A stretch of 64,000 bases of DNA from Candolleomyces eurysporus. Taxonomy: Eukaryota > Basidiomycota > Agaricomycetes > Agaricales > Psathyrellaceae. How positions within the stretch are numbered: position 1 is the first letter of the stretch; each line of letters begins with the position of its first letter. The notes beneath the pieces were generated by a model. That model was not told the DNA's origin, made no database searches, and saw only the letters and a list, made by a program, of their open reading frames with translations. A program made the translations under genes and the position numbers. Positions 25,746 to 37,365 of the stretch are shown here, piece by piece. The DNA is taken from assembly GCA_027579435.1 (NCBI GenBank), contig JANBPK010001194.1, forward strand, positions 62,001 through 126,000, given 5' to 3'.

Positions 25746-27278
25746 CTAGGCTTTCCGCGCCCTCTTCCGGTTGGTTCGCGCTGAAGAGCCGTTCCTAGCA
25801 GACTTGGTCTTCTCGAGAATCGCATCGTCGAAGGTGTCGTTGATAATCGGCTTACGAGTCCTCTTTCCTCGTCCATGGGTAATAACGGAGTCTTCATCGT
25901 CGTCCCCGCCTTCTTCATCAGGATCGGCCAAATCGAGGTTCTGTAGGCTCACATCTTCCAGCTCATCCGCGTCATCGTCCAAGGATTTTCGCTTCTTGGA
26001 GGGAGAGGCGTCACCGCGAGCGTCGACTGCCGTCGTGCCAGATGCGACTGAAGCACTTCGAGAGACATCAGACGCAACAGCAGTCTTGGCCGAGGAGTCG
26101 GTGGATGTGGACCGTGTTCGGGTGTGGCCCGAGATAATGGGTTCCACTGGCTGCCCGGGGCCAAGCAGTAAAGAGCCCTCCAAAGCGGGGGGAACCTGCT
26201 GGAGGTACGAAACGGATTGAGGATACCGAGAAGGTGCGCTGATCTTGCGTTTACTTCGTGTCGCCGTCTCCACAGTCGGTGGGTCGACGTCCGCGGACAA
26301 TCCAGCAGGATCTTGTTCCGGCGAAAGGGTAAGGACGGCAGGTTCAGGTGAATTGGTAGCGGAAGAAAGTGGTGAAGGAGGGGGAAGAGGCTTCGTTTTC
26401 CGGGGTGCGCGAGTCTTCCTCTTGTCAGAGGGTTTGGTGGAGGGACCTGTGTCTTCGCCGAGTTCGGGACTTGGAGCCCGAACGGGCTCGTCGCCTTCAT
26501 CGTCCAGGCCAGGAGATTTAGAGAGATCTCTAAATGCACCGGGTGCAACCTTGCGCTTCCTCAGATTGAGCTGCCTGGCTTGGGGGCTGGGCTTCGGTGG
26601 AGCGACGGTGGTGAACCATGGCTTGGATTCGTAGAGCTGACGCCAGGTGCTCCCATGATGAATTGCGAGGATGGAGAGGTATTCTGGTGTACCGTTCCAA
26701 GCGACTGGAGACGTGATAAGAGGCGGACGATGTACTGGGAAAGAAGTGTAAGCAGCCGGGCGGGCGGGTTGGGCTGTGCGTAAAGGTGGCCGGGACTACT
26801 CACAGGAAATGCGGGTGACAACGTTGGCGGTCGATTCCTTCTTCTCATCGCTCCAGAAGAGCCAATGGACAGGGTCTCCAGGTTTGTAAAACACATCCAA
26901 TGCGGCCAGGGTGAAGATCAGGTCAGAGGAGATGTCAGGGAGCGTCAGGGTAGACCTAGCGGTCTCAAGTAGCTGCTGTACTTCTGGTAGTGCGGAGGAG
27001 TAGATTTTGCGTCCTCCATCGGTCCAGACACCAGGGGAAAGCTGGGAGCGTATGGGGAGATTTACGGGGTGCGACGGGGGTGTGGTGGATGTCGAAGCGT
27101 GCGCAGACGATTTGGCCGTGGACTGGTGGAGAGCTTCCGACGTACTTGAAGTCAACGCATCCGGCAGACTGGGCTCATAGCGGCAGTCAGAGACGGGGAA
27201 GGTCCAGAGGGACAACGGGGGATCCCAATTCTCCTGGAGGGGTAATCGCGAAGACGAGGCGACTCCATCGGCGTACAT
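25746..27278 (-). CDS. Unrecognised protein with basic C terminus, 487 aa (2 exons)
   Basis: Exons 27278-26804 and 26734-25746 join in frame (GT-AG, 69 nt) to give 487 residues. The N-terminal half includes an ordered stretch (LSLWTFPVSDCRYEP; LPDISSDLIFTLAALDVFY; PGDPVHWLFWSDEKK) that continues over the intron into AWNGTPEYLSILAIHHGSTW. The rest is disordered with basic clusters (KRKTRAPRKTK, RSKRKIS, RTNRKRARKA) and an acidic patch, suggesting a nuclear protein. I do not recognise the family. The frame stays open upstream of the chosen ATG as far as 27716, so a longer N terminus is possible, but that extension is low in domain-like features. Confidence 0.65.
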
Positions 27279-27874
27279 GGTGTGCAGAGGGGGGCGAGTA
27301 GCTAGCTCGGTAAAAGTTGCGAAGGCGTACGAAGCAGCACGATGAGCAAGGATGGCTGGGGGACGCTGGAGACGACGAGCAGTAGGCGAGCGGCGGTGAG
27401 GAAGGAAGAAAGCGACTGTGTAGATCGAAAGCCTTGTGTCAGAGCAGCTGGCCCTCCCCATTCCCGCTTTCGGAAATTGGCATCTGTACCATCCGTGGGA
27501 ACTGGGAATCCTCGTTATGCCGCAACTTCTTCTGGTCTGCCGCTCCTCCTCCTTGTCCGTAGCAGTAATGTTCAGCTCGTCGTTTATTGTCGTACAGTAT
27601 ATCTGAGAATTAATACACAAGACATATTCCATGCAACGAACAGAGCGTCCACAACAAGCCCCCCACCCGACCTCATTTAACCCCAATTGACTCCGGCCCA
27701 GCGTCGGTCCGTCCAATCAGAACGGCATCATTCAGTCAAGCATCGCGGAGGACGCGGGAGCNAAAAAGCAAGGCATTAGCACAACGATGGAGAAAAAAAA
27801 NNNANGGCTAGTCCCTGCTCGCGCTCCAAAATGAAACACAGGGAACACACACCATCGGACCATCCTCGAGCGCA
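27279..27874. other. Intergenic between two minus-strand genes
   Basis: It holds the putative promoter of the 487-aa protein gene and the 3' flank of the TEN1-like gene. A poly-A run with several Ns (27788-27805) marks a poorly resolved homopolymer. No further gene is seen. Confidence 0.45.
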
Positions 27875-28446
27875 TCACGACGCAGTCCGTTCCGACGCAT
27901 CAAGCACCGCAGCCCATAATTTCAAGTCCAAATCGTCAGCGGGGATAACCAGAATGGCTTTGAAATGCAACTTCGAAGGCGGACGCTGGATGCCTCGAGC
28001 AAATATCTTTGCATCGAAATCTGGAACCTCATCCTGAAGTGCAACGTTCCGATGTGAAAAGGGAAAAAGCATGGCGTGCATTGTCAGGCCGAAAGGTACT
28101 TCAGTTCAGCCGAAGAGTTTCTACTCACGAGTGATTCCTCGACGTATCCCATGACAATCAACGTACAGAGTCTTTCACTTGCCCATTTATCGGACGACTC
28201 GTCGAGAACTTCTTGCGCATCGACAATAATAGTATGCTTCCCATCTACGTCTAGCAGCAGTACACGCCCGAGCACCGCGTCATAAGATAGGAGCCTGTCC
28301 AAAGGGTTGAGCTGATTCTGTCGTAGAGCTCCCATCTGCAGCTTCCTTTTGACATACCTTCCTACGAGCCGTAGCTTCCTACCAGTGTAAGTGGTATCCA
28401 AAGAGCCGATGCTGGCAAATTTCGCAGATTCAATTTGCGTTGGCAT
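27875..28446 (-). CDS. TEN1-like OB-fold protein, candidate CST telomere-capping subunit (2 exons, 158 aa)
   Basis: Exons 28446-28129 and 28033-27875 join with a 95-nt intron into 158 residues. The layout fits a single small OB fold. It opens with the strand GRKLRLVGRYV, continues with GRVLLLDVDGKHTIIVDAQEV and LCTLIVMGYVEE, and ends with LHFKAILVIPADDLDLKLW and a terminal helix. The closing strand plus the LDL-x-LW helix is the pattern I associate with Ten1, which caps telomeres with Stn1 and Ctc1/Cdc13 and helps fill-in synthesis. RPA3 (Rpa14) has a similar end and is the main alternative. An insertion of about 20 residues between the first two strands is unusual. The call rests on remembered family features only. 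Confidence 0.6.
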
Positions 28447-28937
28447 GGAATTGTCACGCCTTGTATTTCATGAGATGCGTCGACCTGAGACGAGTGTCCT
28501 TTCGAGGTGACGAGGTGAGACGAGGGCGATAGATCTGGAACAGAACCATCACACCGCCGATGGCTCGCATTCCATGTCACGTGTACCGCGCGTCGCTCAT
28601 TTTCGATCGCGTTCGAGACGCGTCGTATTGGGGTTGATCGGTTTGGTATTGACTATGGGCAAGAGGAGATTATATGATTTTTATGTGTTATACATACAGT
28701 ATTAGGATGTATAAGAGCGTGAACGAAGGGTAAGGACCGATAAATACATGAAACGACAGACGCAAGAACGCGAGGATGAAACAGATACAATATGCGCAAA
28801 AATACAGTGGGTATGGGGAGGGTATCGATGTGGCCGTAGCCGTGTGCGGTGATAAAAGTACAAGCAGTGTGAGTTGCGGCAGCTGGTGCGCGCGGGAGAA
28901 CGATGTCCAGAGAATCAAGTTCGTCGATCCTCTTAAG
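28447..28937. other. Intergenic between TEN1-like and velvet genes
   Basis: Both flanking genes are on the minus strand, so this is promoter of the TEN1-like gene and 3' flank of the velvet gene. No gene or clear motif is seen. Confidence 0.45.
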
Positions 28938-30409
28938 TCATACCCGCTTCTTGGATTTGCGCTCAGCATCCCGCAGGGTGACGCGGACACCGTATTTCGA
29001 GAGACTCTGTAAATTTCATTAAGAACGCGTTCGTTGAGAAACAAAGGTGCACGATACTCACTCTAGTCAAGTCTGTAGACGGCTCCAAACCAGGGAATTC
29101 TCGCGTCGAGTAGACTCTGAAAGGTCCCCCGAACACTTCCGCCATTAATGGCGGGTCTTCTGAATCTGTAATTCTTGAGAAGATGTCGAAAATGCGATAT
29201 CGAAGGATAAAGGTTCCTTCGCGTTGAACAGCGAGATCCTGAAAAAGGTCAAGTTAACGGGAGCACGTTCTAAATGATTGAACACTGACACCGAAGACGA
29301 AGACGAGGGCTTTCTGTCCTTTGTAGTCGACTTGAGTAGGCTCGATGAACTTTTCACCGACCAAAGCCGGCGTCATCTTTGAGGACTCCGTGATGAGATG
29401 GTTGCCGATCCGGTGAACAACGTCCTTTGGAGGGTCGTTATGAACGACGGGACTCAGCACCGGTTGCCGACGAGGGATCTGGAAGGGTGAAACGCTAATT
29501 TCACGCCCATTGATGTCGGAGGTCTTGAAAGGGTGCAGCGGATAGTAAGTCAGAGTCGAGGACTCAGGGTAGCCATGGTAATTTCCCGAACGGTATCCGT
29601 TCATGCTCGACGGCATCGTTCCAGTGGGGGTGGGTTGTTCTGGCACGGGGAACAGATCCACAGTGCACATGATGCCCAAGTTCCTGATCTCCCTATCGAA
29701 GAGGGAGAGATCAAAGATTGGCGTTAGCAATACTCAAGGAGTACGAAGGTTGATTCCGAGAGACGTACTCGCACGGGAGCTCCCTTTCGAATTGCATTCC
29801 CGCACTGGTCGCCTTATTCTGGAAAATCCGAAGCAAGACGACTGGAGGTGGATCTAACGGCCGTCGATCCACTCGAGCATACCTGAACAAGGAGAAAAAT
29901 ACCCAGAATTGTCAGTCAATTAACGCTCTCCATGCATCTCGCAGCAGAATGAGGGCACGGAAGTAGATGTAAATCATCAAAAAAGTGGGGGAGGAAATTA
30001 GACGTCGACTCTTCACATTTCACATCAAGAGAAGAGAAAACGTGGGGATCGAACAGTGAACAGCCTGACTTACTTTCGTCCTAATTCCGCTTTTTGGAGT
30101 TCTTGCAGCTCAGCGCGGACGGTTTTTCCCTCGAATTGCCCAGAAATGACAGTTTGGGGTGCACCGATTCCACCGTTCTGGAAGTCTGTCCCACTTGTCT
30201 GGCGGAAATCGTTGAGGATTTGAGGGTCCATTTGTTTATACATTCGCGGGGCTATCGTGATTAGATTAGCTGCTCACTCTTCACATATGCACAAAAGGAC
30301 ACGAACGAGGGTGGAAAGCGTCAATACCCTTATTTCTGTCATCGTCGTTGGTCACGATCGACGTCAGAGGAGCCCGGTGATATGGGTGTCTGGGAATGTC
30401 GTCGTTCAT
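28938..30409 (-). CDS. Velvet-family transcriptional regulator (6 exons, 340 aa)
   Basis: Velvet proteins are fungal nuclear regulators that couple development with secondary metabolism, through an NF-kB-like DNA-binding and dimerisation fold. Exons 30409-30328, 30251-30074, 29882-29769, 29692-29290, 29238-29062 and 29006-28938 give 340 residues. Diagnostic blocks are RKYARVDRRPLDPPPVVLLR, GIMCTVDLFPVP, ALVFVFGDLAVQREGTFILRYR, FGGPFRVYSTREFPGLEPST and LTRSLSKYGVRV. The start of the domain spans introns 2 and 3, as is common. The short tail KSKKRV is basic. An insertion of about 70 residues follows DLFPVP, which is typical of VosA/VelB/VelC relatives. I cannot place it among VelB, VelC and VosA; the GRKYARVDRRPLDPPP form leans to VelC-like. 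Intron 2 is long (191 nt). Confidence 0.92.
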
Positions 30410-31410
30410 GGTGGAGGAGAGCGCAAGTGTTGGTCAGGGGCGTCCAGTCTTCCGGTGTGAAGTGGGTTGGAAAGGACGCTGTATTCCATATTTTATACAT
30501 CCCTCATCGACTGTCTTACACCTAGTTGAACCTCCCTGCATCGAGTTGGACTGGTGCGGGTCGATCCGTGCGCTAGCATTCAGATAGACTCAGATAGAGA
30601 ACCAAGACATTTCTCCTTCGCGGCAAAGCAGCCCCAGGACTTGGTAGCGAGAAAATAGTTGCGTTCCCATTGAGGAAGGAGTTACCCGGCAATTTCGTTT
30701 GTTGACTGCTATCATGAAAACAGTGACCTTAATGGAAAGTGGGCGTGGCCATAGCGGTCCAATGACGCACTGGCTTGCGATACACGGGACACGGATCTTG
30801 CCCCTTTTGATAACGGACAACTTGAACACGAGGATGCCCAACCCAAGGGAAAATTACTGGCAGGCACGATTGGGGAGAAACGAACTGAATGGATACCATC
30901 AAGCCAGCAGGCAGCGTCTTGTCGGATGGTCCGAGAGTCAGTCATCTATCGCAATCCGGGGTAAAGGAAGGTCAGCAGGTCTCTATCTCACTGAAAGCAT
31001 CCATTCGCATACGTCAGACTCAACCGTGATAGCTACACTAGTGGCGCCTGAAGGCGACAAATTTCTATGCTTTGGCACAATTGACATTGACTTAAGCGTG
31101 TCGATAAGCGTTTAAAAGCTTGTAGAACAGGGGCTGAAGGGTGTAACAACGCTCCAATTAGGAGGCAAGCTTTCCTATCTTCGCAACAGCGCAAAGCCAT
31201 GCGTCGGGTATCTGAGACGCGAGTCGCTGAATCTATGAATACAGAGCTGAGGTACAGTGATACAGCGTAGTCTATGACGACACGACGAATTAGAACGAGT
31301 CCAGCACGACGAAGAAAGATAAGACGAACACCGAGTTGGCTATGAAAGGGCCAGTTATTGCCGAGCAATCAACAGGAATGTCGAGTTCTCCGACCAGCCA
31401 AAAGGCCTGA
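30410..31410. other. 1.0 kb intergenic
   Basis: It separates the velvet start from the F-box gene stop, so it carries the velvet promoter. A 138-codon plus-strand frame (30699-31115) has no recognisable features and is not called. Confidence 0.45.
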
Positions 31411-33196
31411 TCAGATATCGAACCTGCGCACAACAACGTTGCCTGCAAGTGCAGATATGATCCGTTTTTCGTCAAATACCACCGCCCCTTTCACTGGCTC
31501 CGGGTGAGTATCTCTTGCGGGGAAATTACCAGGAGAGACTTCTGCACCGGTCCCATTTTCGAGATCCCAGACCCAGATGCTACCATTGTGACCCAAGCTG
31601 ACGCATCTTCCATCTGCTAAGGATAGCGCTGTAATAGGACCCGTTTGGCCGTGCAACGTTCGAACGAAAGTCAGTTTCGGCGATGGTGCCGAAACGGATG
31701 CGCTTTGAGGGGGAAGGCNTGAGGCGATAAAGTTGGAGCCCTGAGGCAGAGTGCATGGGCGAAGCCTTCATAGATGTTGCATCTGGGGATGGAGAAGGGG
31801 AGGTCGTGGACGAGGAAGGGGATGAACATTCCAGAGGCGGCGTATAACCCGCAAGGTGTGAGACCCGGTCGCCTGGAGCCAACACAACCCACTTCCCGTC
31901 AGTCTGAGTATCCGCTACGTTGGAGACTTTCCGACTCCATTGCTCCCTCATAGCTCGAAGTTTGCGTTCATCTACCCATCCATGAGGCACGTCAATAGTG
32001 CGAATAGTCCGGGTGCTCCGAATGGCCATTCCTTCTGAGCTGGACCGTGAAGGAGTTTCCGAGGAAAAACCTAGCACAGAAGTCGCTGAGTTTCGAGTTT
32101 GCTGCGTGCTCGATTCATTGCCAGAAATGATCATTTCCGTTGCCCCAACCGACCAGTGCGCCGGATACACGGGTATGGCATAGGCAAGAACGAGCTTATA
32201 GGTTGACGGTGATGGACTCGATAGGACCAGCGATGTNGGGGGGAAATGAAGTGAATGATGTCACGGTTTCGGAATGGCGAACGACGTCCGTCGACAAGTC
32301 GTAGATCGAGAGCGAAAACGATTGTGAAAGTGTTACAAGGAGAGGATGGTGATACACTGCATGGATAATGGGTGCAGTCCGTAAAGGCCTCCCGGATGGT
32401 AGGTATGTGTGCTGGCGAGAATAAGATCCCGGGTGTGAATGGTTCAAACACCATACGATGAATTCGCCGGATGACAGGAATGACGCCAAACGAAACCTGG
32501 GGCATCCGGCGGCTGGAGGGGATTGATCCAATGCCAGTGCTGTGATATGTGAAATGTCGGCCATGGTAGACTCGCAAGGAATAGTGAATCGGGTGTTCAT
32601 AGTGGGACCGGTCACCTGTATTCCAGGCAGCTTCATTGGTCGCGATGACGCTGTTAAGGTCAAGTTACCAGCGACAAGAATGTTGGTGTGATACGAGTAA
32701 GATCCATTTGTGCTAGAGCTTGGTCCGAGTGTGAATAGCTCCTCCATTCTGCACCTGCCTAGACATCGTTCAACGGTCCGACGACGGAGCTAGGGAACAT
32801 AAATTGCTCACCTCTTTGCCAGTTTGACGATATCCTGAACATCCACTTCCAATCCTTGGTATCTTCTGCATGAGCCCGACCAGGCAACGGCTTGATTTCT
32901 CTACCATCCGAACGGCCGACAAAGCCTTTTACTCCGCGTAGTCTTGATCGACCGAAGGTTCGTAGGTATTCCCTCCTCCAGATTTCGCTGTCGGAAGACA
33001 ACCTGGCCCAGTTCTTGTTTATAGTTGCCGCGACACAGAGGTCAACCCAGGATAGATGAGAGAAAATGCAAAGAACAAGTTCATCGTAGATTGAGTTCTC
33101 GAAGGTGAGAATGTGCCGAGCTTCCGCTCCGCCATTTAGAGTGTGCAAACGCTTCGCGGGAGGCAACGGTGCCTGTGAGAGTTGATGCTTCGACAT
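31411..33196 (-). CDS. F-box protein with WD40-like propeller (2 exons, 576 aa)
   Basis: It is a likely substrate receptor of an SCF ubiquitin ligase. Exons 33196-32812 and 32758-31411 give 576 residues after dropping Ns at 32237 and 31719. The F-box lies at about residues 25-70 (FENSIYDELVLCIFSHLSWVDLCVAA, with KNWARLSSDSEIWRREY). The exon junction then reads NWQRGRCR, a signature of F-box/WD proteins just before the propeller. Degenerate blades follow (ITALALDQSP; SGEFIVWCL; GPITALSLADGRCVSLGHNGSIWVWDLE; VVVRRFDI), interrupted by a long disordered Ser/Pro loop (about 31740-32110). An in-frame ATG at 33211 would add five residues. It shares a 148-bp divergent promoter with WDR83. Confidence 0.85.
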
Positions 33197-33344
33197 GGAT
33201 ATTAATCTCAACGCTGAACCTTGTAGCAGCAGCGAGGAAGATGGCGGTCAAGGCGCAGGAGACGGTGGGAGTCGCAAGAGGGACCCTGACTAATGACGCG
33301 ATCATGGCCGTCGGTAAGTACTTCACTCTACTTTGATCTCAACC

Positions 33345-34566
33345 ATGGCGCCCTCTCGCGGTCCACAACCTATCCCTCGCGACCTCCATGTCGTTCTCAA
33401 CAACCACAAGGGGCCTGTTAACGTCGCGCGCTATGCCAAGGGTTCTGCAAAATACATCTTGACAGGGGGACAGGACCGGACTGTTCGACTATGGAACGCC
33501 AACCTTGGCACGGAGATCAAGACGTTCGCCGGTCATGGATATGAGGTGCTTTCTGTCACAGTGTATGTCAAAGCAGCTCTGAATGGCTTCTTCTGTGCTC
33601 ACCTGGAGACTCTAGTGCTCATGATAATGCAAAGTTTGCATCATCGGGGGGAGACCGGTCTGTCTTCGTATGGGATGTTGCGACGGGCCAAACCATCCGA
33701 CGCCTCTCGGGTCACCTGGGCAAAATTCACGCAGTCGAATTCAATGAGGACGCCAGCGTTGTTGCCAGCGGTGAGATAGCCTTTGCATTCCTCCTGATTC
33801 TTCTCGCTAACAGAACCGAAACAGGTTCGTATGATTCCACCGTACGTTTATGGGACCTAAGGTGTGTTCGCCGCCACCCTGACTCAGGAAGATAACAAAA
33901 TTTAAATTTACCCCGCACCTCGCGGTCAGGGCCCAGACTCGTCAGTCAATTCAAACGCTTGAAGAGGCTCGTGACGCAGTCCAAACGCTCTATGTTGGTT
34001 CAACGTATCTCATTTCTGGATCTGTGGATGGCCATGTACGGACATACGACCTACGGAAAGGGGAACTACGCTCCGATTTTATTGGAAGTTCGTCATTGTC
34101 TGATTCCCCTGCTTCGACGCACTGAAAACATGGGGCTGTAGATCCGGTGACAGCTGTCATCCCCACACAAGATTCTACCACCTATCTCGCAACAAGCTTG
34201 GATAACCATGTTAGGTTGATGGATATGGCAACAGGGAAGATGCTCAATGATTTCACTGGCCACGCGAACGAATCGTATCGGTGTCGCGCGTGCTTTAGCT
34301 ACGGCGAAGCTGGTGTCCTGTGTGGAGATGAAAAGGGTCTCATATGGGCCTGGGATTTACTCGACGTAGGTTGCTCAAAGCATGCTGCAATTACATTAAT
34401 TCTGACCGTCTCATAGGGGAAAGTAATGCCACCGAACCCTCCACCGAAAGCTCACCACAAAGTTATTACATGGACTGAGCATCATCCTATCGATGCGGGA
34501 GAGTTCATCACCTGCAGCGCAGATGGCACGGCCAAAGTATGGAAGGCATCGACAGATCAAGACTGA
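33345..34566 (+). CDS. WDR83: WDR83/MORG1-like WD40 scaffold (6 exons, 313 aa)
   Basis: WDR83 (MORG1) is a single seven-bladed WD40 propeller that scaffolds MAPK modules and is found with spliceosomes. Exons 33345-33562, 33616-33770, 33825-33861, 33930-34087, 34142-34365 and 34417-34566 close exactly to 313 residues, the usual family length. Blades are clear: LNNHKGPVNVARYAKGSAK, YILTGGQDRTVRLWN, FASSGGDRSVFVWD, VASGSYDSTVRLWDL, LISGSVDGHVRTYDLRKG, TSLDNHVRLMDMATGK and CSADGTAKVWKAS. Exon 3 has only 37 nt. The near-complete lack of N- or C-terminal extensions favours WDR83 over other WD40 families. It is convergent with LSM2. Confidence 0.9.
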
Positions 34567-34956
34567 GCTACAGCAAGCTCTGCTGCATTCTTTTGCAAAG
34601 AAAGGGATCCTTGGGCCATCGACTGAGTTGCAGGGCAGCCCGTGTATAACGTGAAAACCGCCGATGCAGGTCTGGAATGGCCTTGGCAGACGCCCCGCAC
34701 ACTAACACTTTTCCGGAGAAGGTTAGATCTGGTACATTCGTTCGATGTCCATGCTGGCGATAGGTCATTCTTTGATCGGTCATTGGTTTGGTTGGTGTAC
34801 AAGTGCCGCTCTTTCCTACACTATGTATTCAAATTTGAATGCGGATAGTATGAATCTTCCCCACAACCCCAGTGTATCCGAAGAAACGGCAGTGGCGTCA
34901 TGGTAGAACACACGCCAATTTCGATGCAAGCTGCAGCAATATATGTGTGGAGTCCA
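34567..34956. other. Convergent 3' intergenic, WDR83 / LSM2
   Basis: 390 bp between two stop codons on opposite strands. It should contain both polyadenylation regions. No open frame of note. Confidence 0.5.
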
Positions 34957-35462
34957 TCATCGCTTCACTTGGTTCGCCGCCTCTGCTCCCAAACATATGA
35001 ATCCGATGTGTGTCAAGAAGCTGAGATAGAACTGACCTCTACGCGTTGCATCCTCGAGTAGCTGAGTATCCACATGCTCCGCTGGTAACTGAACGTATCG
35101 AACGACCGATCCTCGAATGAAACAGTTCTTTACGGCCATCTGATATGGTTCTTCAATAGAACGAAACACGATATGCGGATTCGGGGGCGTACCATGTGTG
35201 GGTGTCGTGCTGGGTCGGAGACTGTGATGTTATCTAGACGAATGTTCAGAAACCTGGATCGTGTTTTGAGTGGAGCTCGAGGGGATATTCTGAGAAGGCG
35301 CACTGGTCGACAGATTTGAGCACTCCAGTGATCGAAAGGTCATTCTTAAGTTCGACTGTGACCGTCTGGTCGGTCAGGGTTTTGAACACTGAGAAAATAA
35401 GCTGATCTCTTGTCTTGTTAGTTGCTGATCCGGAGCTGGCGCAGGGCAGCAACGCTCACCAT
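34957..35462 (-). CDS. LSM2: LSM2, Sm-like subunit of the LSM1-7/LSM2-8 rings (5 exons, 96 aa)
   Basis: LSm2 is shared by the cytoplasmic Lsm1-7 ring (mRNA decay) and the nuclear Lsm2-8 ring (U6 snRNA). Exons 35462-35460, 35401-35304, 35253-35193, 35139-35037 and 34982-34957 give 96 residues. The Sm1 motif is VTVELKNDLSITGVLKSVDQ, followed by FLNIRLDNITVSD, and the Sm2 motif is NCFIRGSVVRYVQLPAEHVD. The start codon is the last three bases of exon 1, so the intron splits ATG from the second codon. This matches the conserved MLxxSxFKTL start of the family. The tail DATRREAANQVKR is as expected. It is convergent with WDR83 and divergent from ferrochelatase. Confidence 0.95.
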
Positions 35463-35703
35463 GCTGGGCGGAGTGCTGGTGGTTTGCGCTCAAAGGGCAG
35501 AGGGGCTTGTTTGGCTGAGCACGTCTGAACCAAACAGCGCGCCCTGTACGGATTAGCCGGCTTTCGATTGGCCCACACGTGCTGACGACATGATCGAGGA
35601 CTCGGAGTCGCTCTGCTGAGAGCATTACCTGTTCGCTCGGCCATCGCCTGCTGCGCTTTATTTATTCCCTTTCTTCCCATTTTCTCCCCCAATCCTCCCC
35701 ATA

Positions 35704-37102
35704 ATGTCATTTGCAAGGCCGACCTCGCGATGTGTGCAGCGACTGGCTACCAGAAGGTTCGCGTCTTCGTCCGCGAGCAAAAGGCGAGTGCCAATTGAGC
35801 TTCACAGCTTGCAGAGTCCTGACGACCCATTCTAGTCCAACAGGTCGGGCAGTCCAGTTTGAAGCTAATTCTGACAGCCCTGACGTCTACAAACAGCAAT
35901 TGTTATGTTGAATATGGGTGGTCCTTCGACCGTCGCAGAAACACACGACTTTTTGAAAAACTTGTTCATGGACGGTGACCTCATCCCGTTGCCATTCCAA
36001 CGTTTTCTTGCGCCGGCCATTGCCCGTCGCCGCACGCCCCAAATTGAGCAGCAATATACAGACATTGGTGGTGGCTCGCCTATCCTTCGGTACACCAAAT
36101 TGCAGGGTGAAGGAATGGCACAGTTGCTTGATGAACTTCATCCGGAGACGGCACCACACAAGTCATACGTTGCATTCAGATACGCAAATCCCCTGACAGC
36201 GGCCACTGCCCGCCAACTCAAGGAAGACGGAGTGAAACGAGCGATTGCGTTCACGCAGTATCCTCAGTATAGCTGCAGTACAACGGGAAGTAGTCTGAAC
36301 GAACTATTCCGAAAAGGCAAAGCCGGGGAACTGGGAGATATTCAGTGGAGTGTAATTGACCGATGGGGGACCCATCCCGGGTTCATCGAGGTGTGCATCC
36401 TTACCATCCTCAAATTTTGGCTTTTCGCTCTAACAGTTACTTGCTCCGATGCGTCCACTACAATCTAGGCAGTAGCACAGAACATTGAAGCTGCGCTCGC
36501 CAAATTCTCACCCGAAGACCGCTCGGATGTCGTATTGCTTTTTTCGGCACATTCATTACCAATGTCTGTCGTGAACCGCGGAGATCCGTATGTGCTCGAG
36601 GTATCCGCATCCGTTGCGGCAGTGATGCAGAGGCTGGGACACTCAAACCCGTACCGTTTGGTATGGCAATCTCAAGTGGGTCCCTCTGCCTGGATGGGCA
36701 TGCAAACCTCCGAAGCCCTCAAAGGTTTGGCTCACCTTGGGCGTAAACGCGTCGTTCTTGTTCCCATCGCGTTCACAAGTGACCACATCGAGACCTTGTA
36801 TGAACTGGACCTGGAGTATTTGAAAGAAGCCAAGGAGGTAAGTCAATTTTGTGGTTCTTCCCCTGTTTCAATCGTATCTTCTCAACTTTATTCACTCTTA
36901 GCATGGGATGGAAGCTTACCGGGCCGAATCTCTCAACGATTCCCCCGTCTTCATTCGTGCACTGGCCGACATCGTCACCGAGCATCTTCAAGACTGCAAA
37001 GCTGGCAAAGGTCCTGTGAGCAACCAGATGCCTTTGCGGTGCCCCGGATGCAAGAATACAACCTGTGGGGAACAAAAGGAATGGTTTGCCCGGGGCGGTT
37101 GA
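35704..37102 (+). CDS. HEM15: Ferrochelatase, mitochondrial, with 2Fe-2S motif (5 exons, 383 aa)
   Basis: Ferrochelatase inserts Fe2+ into protoporphyrin IX, the last step of haem synthesis, at the matrix face of the mitochondrial inner membrane. Exons 35704-35783, 35836-35843, 35897-36390, 36469-36837 and 36902-37102 close to 383 residues. An Arg/Ser-rich presequence (about 1-26) precedes [14 protein letters not shown]. Other marks are [33 protein letters not shown] with the metal-binding His, and [13 protein letters not shown]. The C-terminal CPGCKNTTC (Cys364, 367, 372) matches the cluster ligands present in animals and S. pombe but absent from S. cerevisiae. Exon 2 is an 8-nt microexon, and intron 1 has a GC donor. 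This splicing is forced by the conserved SPTAIVML reading. Confidence 0.93.
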
Positions 37103-37365
37103 GCCACGGACGTGTTCAAATAAGCTATGTATGGTCTTTAGATATCCAAAAGCTAAACGACACGATGATGGATCTTATTGTGGGATTACGTTCGAGAAAA
37201 AGGACGTTTTGGCAAGCGCCTGCTCTTGCCATGGACTTCAAATGTATTCCTTAGTCAGCGAATGATCACCGCCAGTAATCTACGCGAGTTGACCGCAGAG
37301 TATAAAGACTGCTGTATGAAGCTCGCGTTCCAGCATCCATCTTTTCTCCTTCTCCTCCCCCCAGC

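Noticed and set aside
29001..29062. Apparent tandem acceptor (CAG-AG) at the last velvet intron.
   Set aside because: On rereading, the donor lies after ACT AGA, so the first CAG acceptor keeps frame and no unusual site is needed.
30699..31115. 138-codon plus-strand frame between the velvet and F-box genes.
   Set aside because: No domain, no splice extension and lies in a promoter-sized gap.
33240..33344. Possible upstream ATG exon for WDR83 (33240) ending in a GTAAGT.
   Set aside because: There is no suitable acceptor before the ATG at 33345, which already gives the expected N terminus for the family.
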